Position numbers and translations under genes: made by a program. From an uncultured Elusimicrobia bacterium (lineage in GTDB: Bacteria; Elusimicrobiota; Elusimicrobia; Elusimicrobiales; Elusimicrobiaceae), in NCBI GenBank assembly GCA_945483375.1, contig CALYRQ010000049.1, positions 1 to 6,792 on the forward strand: 6,792 nucleotides of DNA, in the 5' to 3' direction. The notes under the pieces were generated by a model. That model was not told where the DNA came from, did not search any database, and saw only the letters and a list, made by a program, of their open reading frames with translations. Below, in pieces: positions 1 to 5,006 of the stretch; the first letter of the stretch is position 1; each line of letters starts with the position of its first letter.

Positions 1-11
1 GGTTCATTAAA

Positions 12-37
12 GGGGGCTTGTATTGTTTTTTTTTTTT
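12..37 (+). terminator. Possible 3' part of a rho-independent terminator of an off-window gene
   Basis: A G-rich stretch (GGGGGCTTG, 12-20) is followed, after TATTG, by an uninterrupted run of twelve T (26-37). This looks like the right arm of a GC-rich hairpin plus the U-tract of an intrinsic terminator reading rightward. The left arm would lie before position 1, so the stem cannot be verified. It could instead be a plain homopolymer tract in an intergenic region. Confidence 0.35.
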
Positions 38-48
38 GATAACATGGG

Positions 49-157
49 GTCATCCCGGCTCTGCAGACGGCGGCTTGTACGAGATTTGCCGGCTATAGTT
101 TATTTTGCTAAAAACGGTAGTTCCTAAGGCCCTGCGGGCCGCCAGACCCAGGATGAC
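49..157. repeat. Segment with imperfect terminal inverted repeats (REP/MITE-like candidate)
   Basis: GTCATCCCGGCTCTG (49-63) is repeated in inverted orientation at 143-157, where the complement reads GTCATCCTGGGTCTG, a match of 13 of 15 bases with the outer seven identical. Between the arms are a perfect small hairpin (GGCCC-TGC-GGGCC, 128-140) and a PstI-type palindrome (CTGCAG, 61-66). I see no obvious target-site duplication outside the arms and no open reading frame that looks like a gene. Short non-coding elements with GTCATCC-type ends occur in many bacterial intergenic regions. Whether this one is multicopy cannot be told from one window. It lies directly upstream of the pilin gene and may be transcribed as part of its leader. 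Confidence 0.4.
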
Positions 158-185
158 TTTTTAATTTTAATAGGGGACGAACAGA

Positions 186-668
186 ATGAAAGGTTTTACA
201 TTAATTGAATTGTTGGTTGTCGTGTTAATTATTGGTATTTTGTCAGCGGTGGCACTTCCGCAGTACCAAACGGCGGTGCTCAAAAGCCGCCTGGGCGCGG
301 TGATGAGCAATGTCAAAACCATGAAGAACGCGCTGGAACTGTATTATTTGGCGAACGGAAGTTATCCGAATGACGATATCAGCGAAGTGGACTTCAGTAT
401 TCCCGGCTGTACGTCTCCGGGGGCGGGGCATATGCAATGCGGAGATACTTTGTACGATTATGACGGCGGCGGCTCGTTTGGAAGCTCCGCTGCTGTTATC
501 GGATATATACAAAATTTGCGGATTTCGTACCAAATGTACTTAGACCACAGCTCCGTTACGCCGGGGCGCATTATTTGCGTTGTCAAATCCGCCGGTGACA
601 AGGTGGCCGTAAACGTTTGCCGCAGCATGGCCAAACAGGAGATTTCTTCCACATCGTGGGAATTGTAG
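186..668 (+). CDS. Type IV pilin / pseudopilin with class III signal peptide
   Basis: This is a 160-residue precursor of a type IV pilus or type II secretion-like filament subunit. Such proteins are cleaved and N-methylated by prepilin peptidase at the inner membrane and then assembled into a fibre. The leader is only MKG, with cleavage predicted between G3 and F4. It is followed by FTLIELLVVVLIIGILSAVA, with the conserved glutamate at residue 8 (position 5 of the mature chain) and a single hydrophobic helix to about residue 24. An amphipathic helix follows (about 25-56), ending in the ELYYLANGSYP block. The globular part has four cysteines (C75, C85, C131, C145), enough for two disulfides. 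The start is supported by AGGGGA at 172-177, eight bases before the ATG. The block pattern resembles the PilE-like proteins that are numerous in Elusimicrobium. No other pilus gene is nearby, so whether it is a major pilin, minor pilin or pseudopilin is open. Confidence 0.9.
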   Translation: MKGFTLIELLVVVLIIGILSAVALPQYQTAVLKSRLGAVMSNVKTMKNALELYYLANGSYPNDDISEVDFSIPGCTSPGAGHMQCGDTLYDYDGGGSFGSSAAVIGYIQNLRISYQMYLDHSSVTPGRIICVVKSAGDKVAVNVCRSMAKQEISSTSWEL

Positions 669-689
669 TTTTATTTCCAAAAATAAAAC
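668..689. terminator. AT-rich palindrome at a convergent gene junction, weak bidirectional terminator candidate
   Basis: GTTTTATTT (668-676) and AAATAAAAC (681-689) form a perfect 9-bp inverted repeat around a four-base loop. It starts at the last base of the pilin stop codon and covers the last codons of the convergent uppP gene. Its position suits a shared terminator, and T- or A-rich arms would give U-rich RNA in either direction. The stem is almost all A-T, however, and would be weak, so this is a positional inference. Confidence 0.3.
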
Positions 690-1459
690 CCGATAATAAA
701 AAGTCCCAGTAAAATGCGGTAATAAACAAACACGTCAAAACTGTGTGTTTTGATGTATTTCATAAGGCCGCCGATGACTACAAGTGCCCCTAAAAACGCA
801 CTGACAAAACCCCATATTAATGCGGCGTTAAAATCGCTTGCCGATAAATGCGTAATTTCCATCAGCGCCGCGCCCGCAATAATCGGCGCGGAAAGCAGGA
901 ATGAAATCCGTGCGCCCGCTCCGCGCGTGAGGCCCAACAAAAGCGCGGCCGTGATCGTAATGCCGCTTCGGGACACCCCCGGCATAATGGCAAGGGCTTG
1001 TGCGCAGCCGATTAAAAATACCGTCTTAAACGGGACGGAAAAAATATCCCCTTCTTTGTTTTCGCTCCCGCGGCGGTCCGCCCACCACAACAGGCACGCA
1101 AACGCCATTAAACAGCCTGCCATCATCAGCGGATTTCTAAAGGCCTGTTCGGCCGTATCTTTTAAAAACAGTCCCGCAATTCCCGCCGGAGCGGTGGCCG
1201 CCGCCAAGTACCACAGCATGCGGCCCTGCGGCGCAAACGGTTTTGTGAGTCCGTTCTTAATCAGGACAAACCAATCTTTGGCAAAATATAAAAGTACGGC
1301 CAGTAGCGTTGCCGCGTGGAGCATAATGTCAAACGCGATTCCCTGGTATTCCATGCCGCGCAAATATGGCAAAAGCGCCAAATGGGCGGAGCTGGAAATT
1401 GGTAAAAATTCACCTAAGGCTTGTAAAAGTCCGAGCAGAACGGCGTCAAAAACAGTCAT
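671..1459 (-). CDS. uppP: Undecaprenyl-diphosphatase (BacA/UppP family)
   Basis: This 262-residue integral membrane protein dephosphorylates undecaprenyl diphosphate to undecaprenyl phosphate. That recycles the lipid carrier for peptidoglycan and surface polysaccharides; overexpression of the family gives bacitracin resistance. Both family signatures are present. Near the N-terminus is LLQALGEFLPISSSAHL (residues 11-27), carrying the (E/Q)xxxE motif as Q13/E17, the serine cluster and H26. In the middle is MPGVSRSGITIT (159-170) with R164 as the expected diphosphate-binding arginine, followed by ARISFLLSAPII (183-194). Hydrophobic stretches run through most of the chain, with about seven or eight membrane segments, the last at about 245-261. 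The length is normal for the family. GGAGAA on the minus strand (1470-1465) sits five bases before the ATG, which fixes the start. It is the second gene of a pair with the sixA-like gene, two bases downstream of its stop, and is probably co-transcribed with it. Confidence 0.95.
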   Translation of the reverse strand: MTVFDAVLLGLLQALGEFLPISSSAHLALLPYLRGMEYQGIAFDIMLHAATLLAVLLYFAKDWFVLIKNGLTKPFAPQGRMLWYLAAATAPAGIAGLFLKDTAEQAFRNPLMMAGCLMAFACLLWWADRRGSENKEGDIFSVPFKTVFLIGCAQALAIMPGVSRSGITITAALLLGLTRGAGARISFLLSAPIIAGAALMEITHLSASDFNAALIWGFVSAFLGALVVIGGLMKYIKTHSFDVFVYYRILLGLFIIGFYFWK

Positions 1460-1461
1460 GG

Positions 1462-1917
1462 TTATTCTCCAAAATAAGTAAGTTGAGGTGCCGCCGGATT
1501 ATCCATGTTAATCACGGCAAACGAACCCGGCAAAAACGTGCGCACCTGCCCGGCCAACATGTGCGTTACGTACGTTACGTTGGGATTGTGCCCTACGGCC
1601 AGCACGCAGTCCGTACGGTTTAGTTGTTCTTTTAAAAAATCGCACACTTCTTGTTCGTCTTTAAGGCCGTTTAATTCGAACGATTTTTCAACCGGCGCGC
1701 AAAGCGTTTCAGCTAAAATGCAGGCGGTTTGTTCGGCCCGCAGGAGGGGGCTTGTAATAATCAGCCCGGGCGTAATACCCAATTGGTGCAGACGCGCGGC
1801 GGCGACGGAGGCTTTTTCGCGCCCTTCGGCGGAAAGGGGGCGTTCGGCGTCCGAATGTACGCCAGATTCGTAGCCGGGCAGTGCGTGTGCGTGGCGGACA
1901 ATGACGAGCGTTTTCAT
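1462..1917 (-). CDS. sixA: SixA-type phosphohistidine phosphatase, histidine phosphatase superfamily
   Basis: This is a small cytoplasmic protein of 151 residues in the single-domain SixA branch of the histidine phosphatase (phosphoglycerate-mutase-like) superfamily. The catalytic pocket is visible: the RHA motif (R8, H9; H9 would be the phosphorylated histidine) after the first beta strand, SPLLRAEQT (residues 56-64) with R60, and VGHNPNV (108-114) with the second histidine H110. E. coli SixA has the same layout (RHG, SPFLRAEQT, SHLPLV) and similar length, and acts on phosphohistidine in a phosphotransfer protein. The substrate here is unknown, because no histidine kinase or phosphotransferase gene is in view. 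I chose the ATG at 1917 because the protein then begins directly at the first strand, MKTLVIVRHA. A TTG at 1938 would add seven residues with no family match. Neither start has a clear Shine-Dalgarno sequence. It is the first gene of the leftward pair with uppP. The family call is firm, while the specific name sixA is less so. Confidence 0.87.
   Translation of the reverse strand: MKTLVIVRHAHALPGYESGVHSDAERPLSAEGREKASVAAARLHQLGITPGLIITSPLLRAEQTACILAETLCAPVEKSFELNGLKDEQEVCDFLKEQLNRTDCVLAVGHNPNVTYVTHMLAGQVRTFLPGSFAVINMDNPAAPQLTYFGE
1465..1470 (-). promoter_or_regulatory. Ribosome binding site of uppP
   Basis: The complement reads GGAGAA, five bases before the uppP ATG at 1459. It lies inside the last codons of the sixA-like gene, so ribosomes finishing that gene cover the start site of uppP. 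This supports translational coupling and the chosen uppP start. Confidence 0.75.
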
Positions 1918-1985
1918 AGTATTTGAATATGCGTCCAAAAATGCAATAATAAAGTAGTTTCTATTTTACTATTTATCGGTACGCC
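1918..1985. promoter_or_regulatory. Divergent AT-rich promoter region between sixA-like gene and addB
   Basis: These 68 bases are the only untranslated DNA between the leftward and rightward gene pairs, so promoters for both should lie here or in the gene starts. For the rightward operon, TTGAAT (1923-1928) and AATAAT (1945-1950) are spaced by 16 bases and resemble a sigma-70 -35/-10 pair, giving a leader of about 30 bases. For the leftward pair I see AT-rich candidates (for example TAAAAT on the complement) but no convincing -35 box. Neither flanking gene has a good Shine-Dalgarno sequence. Confidence 0.35.
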
Positions 1986-4900
1986 ATGGAACTTTTTTAC
2001 GCACATTATCCGTCGCTGGAGAAATCGTTTGTACGCTTTGTCCGCTCCCGCCGTCAAAACCCGCTGGAGCCGTGGCTTGTCGTGTGCGCGTCTTCGTTTT
2101 TGGCTCGCCGTCTTTCCGGCGTGTTGGCGGGGGAAAACGGAGCGGTGGCGAATATCCATTTTTTGACGGGCTCCGCCCTTTTGCGCACGTTGGACGCGGA
2201 GCAGGGCGTGGCGTTGCCCGAATTTCCGCAGGACAATCTGCGCGATTTTTTACTGAAAGACATTTTAACCGAGCCGGGGCTCAACCGCTATCCCGTTTCC
2301 CGCGGGTTTGTGCATGCGTTAAAAGCGTCCCTTAGGGACTTGGCAGACTCGCTGGCGGACCCGGACGTACTGGAAGAGCATTTGCAAACCTCGGCGGACC
2401 CGGTGTTCTCGCAGGAGGCGGAACGCTTCGGCTGGCTGGTGCGCATATACCGCCGTTTTAACGAGCGCGAAGCGCAGGTGCCCGGCTACCGTCCGTACCG
2501 GGAAATGTTTGAACGCGCGCTGAACGGCGCGGAAAATTCCGCGTTTTTACAAGGTTTCAAGCAAATCGTTTTTTACGGATTTTACGATATGCCCGGCCGC
2601 CAGCTGGAACTGGTAAACCGGGTATGCAAAACGTACCCGTCGGCGGTGTTTGCGCCGTATAAAAAGCATGCGGCGTACCGTTTTGCGCAGAATTTTTTTG
2701 AAACCAACTGGCTGGGCGCTTCTCCCGCGGCCGAAGACGCGGACGAAAACGATTTCGGTGCGCTTGGCGCAAGCGGCGCGTACGTGTTTGCCCCGCAGGG
2801 CGCGGCGGACGCTCCAGGGGTGAATATCGTGTCGGCGGCGGACCCGCGCGGGGAAGTGTTCTTCGCCGCCAAAGAGATTTTACGTCTGACGGAAAAAGAG
2901 GGGTATGAATTTGGCGATATCGCGCTTATTGCGCGTTCCGTCGCACCGTACCAGGACGAAGTCCGCCGTGCGTTTAAGCAAAACTGTATTCCGCTGGACG
3001 CTTCGTTTGCGTATCCGCTTTCTAAATTTCCGCTGGGCGTATTTTGCTTGAATTTATTTTCGTTGGCTGCGCGCGGGTTTGACCGCGATACGGTGCTGGC
3101 CGTTTTATCGTCCCCTTATTTTAAAGCAGAACAAAAATACAAATGGCGTTCGTTGGCGGCTTCTTCGCTCGTCAGCCGCGATTTAAGCCAGTGGAAAGAT
3201 CTTCTGCCGCAGACCAAAGATTACGACCCCTCTCTTTTGGCGTGGCTGGAAGCGTGCCAGGCGCGGTTGGAAGCGTTAAACGCCCCGCGTGCGTGGGCGG
3301 ACGCCGCCGCGCTCGCTCGTGCGTTTTTGGCGGACAACACCGACGACACTTCGTTCCGCGGCAAAGACGCGGAAATCTACCGCGCCGTGTGCGATAAAAT
3401 TGATTCGCTCCAAAAATACGCTTCCGTGCGCGCTCAAAGCCGCGCGGGGGAAGCGGTGGAAGAATTGACGGACGCATTAAATTCCCTTTCTTTTAACGAA
3501 GCCGAAAGCGTGCGCGGCGGCGTAACGTTTACGGACGCGGTGCGCGCGCGCGGGCTTCAGTTTAAGGCGGTGTTTTTGCTCGGTATGAACGAAAAATCGT
3601 TCCCGCAAATCGTGCCGGAGGACCCCGTATTCCGGGACCGTTACCGCTATTTACTGCGCGACGTGCTGGGCTATTGGGTGAACCAAAAACTCGAGCGCGT
3701 GGACGAAGAACGTTTGCTGTTTTTTGCGGCGGCCACGGCGGCGCGCGAAAAATTGTATGCGCTGTACGCCCGCACGGGCGCGGACGGGAAAGAGTCTGTC
3801 CCCTCCGTGTATTTGGCCGAGCTCGCCCGCGCGGCCCACTTAACCTGGACGGCCGAAGAAACGCCCCGCGTCAGCGGGCGCATTTCGGAACAGATTGCTT
3901 CCGTTTCGCCGGAATTTTTAACGCCCAAAGAACTTTCCTTTTCCGTTATTTTGCAGCCGGAATCGGCGCGCGAAAATTACCGGCAAGCCGGGTTATTAAC
4001 GGATGAAATCTCCCGCTCCCTGTCCGCCGCACACGCTTTGGCCGAAACGGGGGAACCCAATCCGTTTGACGGTTTTATATCGGCCGGAACAGAGATTTTC
4101 ACGCGCGCCAACGACGGGGCCGGATTTTCTCCTTCCGCTTTGCAGGAACTCGCCGCCTGCCCGATGAAATACTTTTTTGACAAGGGCCTTAACCTGGAGG
4201 AGAAAGACGACGTCCTGAGCCGCCGCGAACTGTCGCCCGACAAACGCGGCACCGCCTACCACGAAATTTTGCAGGATTTTTACACCGAACTTTCCCGCCT
4301 GGAGCTTACGCATGATGTGTTTGATTCTGCCGCGCTTGCATATTTAAACCGCGCGCTGGACGGCCGTTACAACCGGGAAAGTTATAAAGCGTTTGGCATT
4401 TATCCCGTGGTGTGGGAACTGATTTTGCAGGAGATCCGCGAACGGCTGTCCGCCTTTGTAATGGACGATTTAAAAAATCTGGGGCCGTTTACGCCGTCTT
4501 ATTTTGAAAAAGAATTTACGCGGCTGGACGCGCCCGGCCTGCCGTTTAGGCTGCGCGGCGTCATCGACCGCGTGGACGTGGACGCGGAACACAAAACGTT
4601 TGTGGTGGCGGATTATAAATCGTCTAAAAAAGGTACCAAAAACCTGGCGGCGGATTTCTTTACGCATCTTATTTTCCAGCCGTTTTTATACGTGCTGGCG
4701 GCCGAAAAACTGCCGGAACTGGCGGGGTACTCGTCCGCCGGGTCGTGCCTTTTATCCATTAACAAGGGCTATGCGCGGCGCGATTTGGAGCCGTCCGCTT
4801 TTGAAGCCCTGCGGCCGCGCGCCGAAGCGTTTTTAACGCTTCTGTCGGAGTATATAAAAAAAGGCGCGTTCTTTTTGAACCCGTCCGATTTGTGCGATTT

Positions 4901-5006
4901 TTGCCCATACGCGGCCATTTGCCGCCGGGACAGTTTTAAATGTTTAATGCGCGCGCGCAAAAGCGCGCAAAGCCGCCGACTGGAGGAGGCACGCCATGCC
5001 GAATAG
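1986..5006 (+). CDS. addB: AddB-like subunit of an AddAB helicase-nuclease, PD-(D/E)XK nuclease with Fe-S motif
   Basis: This 1006-residue protein is the AddB-type partner in a complex that unwinds and degrades double-strand DNA ends to load recombination. The N-terminal half has a superfamily 1 helicase fold that seems inactive. No GxGKT Walker A is present; the equivalent place reads LVVCASSFLARRL (31-43). Degenerate later motifs remain: VNIVSAADPRGEV (279-291), RGLQFKAVFLLGMNEKSFP (522-540) and DEERLLFFAAAT (573-584). The C-terminal RecB-family nuclease is intact, with H759 in RGTAYHEI, D861 in GVIDRVD, D876 and K878 in VADYKSS, and Q898/Y902 in QPFLY. C725 together with C970, C973 and C979 (C-x2-C-x5-C) matches the four-cysteine iron-sulfur staple of AddB. 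The length is close to AddB proteins of about 1000 residues. The start has no clear Shine-Dalgarno sequence but gives a sensible N-terminus, MELFYAHYP. It overlaps the downstream helicase gene by 11 bases, so the two products are probably made together. Confidence 0.92.
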   Translation: MELFYAHYPSLEKSFVRFVRSRRQNPLEPWLVVCASSFLARRLSGVLAGENGAVANIHFLTGSALLRTLDAEQGVALPEFPQDNLRDFLLKDILTEPGLNRYPVSRGFVHALKASLRDLADSLADPDVLEEHLQTSADPVFSQEAERFGWLVRIYRRFNEREAQVPGYRPYREMFERALNGAENSAFLQGFKQIVFYGFYDMPGRQLELVNRVCKTYPSAVFAPYKKHAAYRFAQNFFETNWLGASPAAEDADENDFGALGASGAYVFAPQGAADAPGVNIVSAADPRGEVFFAAKEILRLTEKEGYEFGDIALIARSVAPYQDEVRRAFKQNCIPLDASFAYPLSKFPLGVFCLNLFSLAARGFDRDTVLAVLSSPYFKAEQKYKWRSLAASSLVSRDLSQWKDLLPQTKDYDPSLLAWLEACQARLEALNAPRAWADAAALARAFLADNTDDTSFRGKDAEIYRAVCDKIDSLQKYASVRAQSRAGEAVEELTDALNSLSFNEAESVRGGVTFTDAVRARGLQFKAVFLLGMNEKSFPQIVPEDPVFRDRYRYLLRDVLGYWVNQKLERVDEERLLFFAAATAAREKLYALYARTGADGKESVPSVYLAELARAAHLTWTAEETPRVSGRISEQIASVSPEFLTPKELSFSVILQPESARENYRQAGLLTDEISRSLSAAHALAETGEPNPFDGFISAGTEIFTRANDGAGFSPSALQELAACPMKYFFDKGLNLEEKDDVLSRRELSPDKRGTAYHEILQDFYTELSRLELTHDVFDSAALAYLNRALDGRYNRESYKAFGIYPVVWELILQEIRERLSAFVMDDLKNLGPFTPSYFEKEFTRLDAPGLPFRLRGVIDRVDVDAEHKTFVVADYKSSKKGTKNLAADFFTHLIFQPFLYVLAAEKLPELAGYSSAGSCLLSINKGYARRDLEPSAFEALRPRAEAFLTLLSEYIKKGAFFLNPSDLCDFCPYAAICRRDSFKCLMRARKSAQSRRLEEARHAE
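4948..4969 (+). other. GC-only hairpin in the 3' end of addB, just before the addA ribosome binding site
   Basis: GCGCGC (4953-4958), AAAA (4959-4962) and GCGCGC (4963-4968) form a strong 6-bp stem with a four-base loop. An alternative 7-bp register pairs 4948-4954 with 4963-4969. It ends 13 bases before the addA Shine-Dalgarno sequence. It codes for an Arg/Lys-rich tail of AddB, so codon choice alone may explain it. No T-tract follows, so it is not an intrinsic terminator. It may affect mRNA stability or coupling, but that is inferred from position. Confidence 0.4.
4982..4989 (+). promoter_or_regulatory. Strong ribosome binding site of addA
   Basis: GGAGGAGG lies six bases before the ATG at 4996 and inside the last codons of addB. 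It decides the addA start over the internal ATG at codon 19, which lies only four residues before the Walker A loop and has no such site. This is the best Shine-Dalgarno sequence in the window. Confidence 0.85.

Noticed and set aside
15..79. Eight-base direct repeat GGCTTGTA at 15-22 and 72-79
   Set aside because: It is too short to be meaningful alone, does not bound the inverted-repeat segment and has no matching context.
750..1481. 243-residue open frame on the plus strand opposite uppP
   Set aside because: It is antisense to a protein with clear UppP motifs, its composition looks random, and it has no recognisable family or ribosome binding site.
1918..1938. TTG at 1938 as the start of the sixA-like gene
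   Set aside because: It would add seven residues before the conserved first strand, with no ribosome binding site and no family match. The ATG at 1917 fits the family better.
3540..3553. Alternating GC tract as a possible Z-DNA or regulatory site
   Set aside because: It encodes the conserved RARGLQ segment of AddB and follows from arginine and alanine codon choice.
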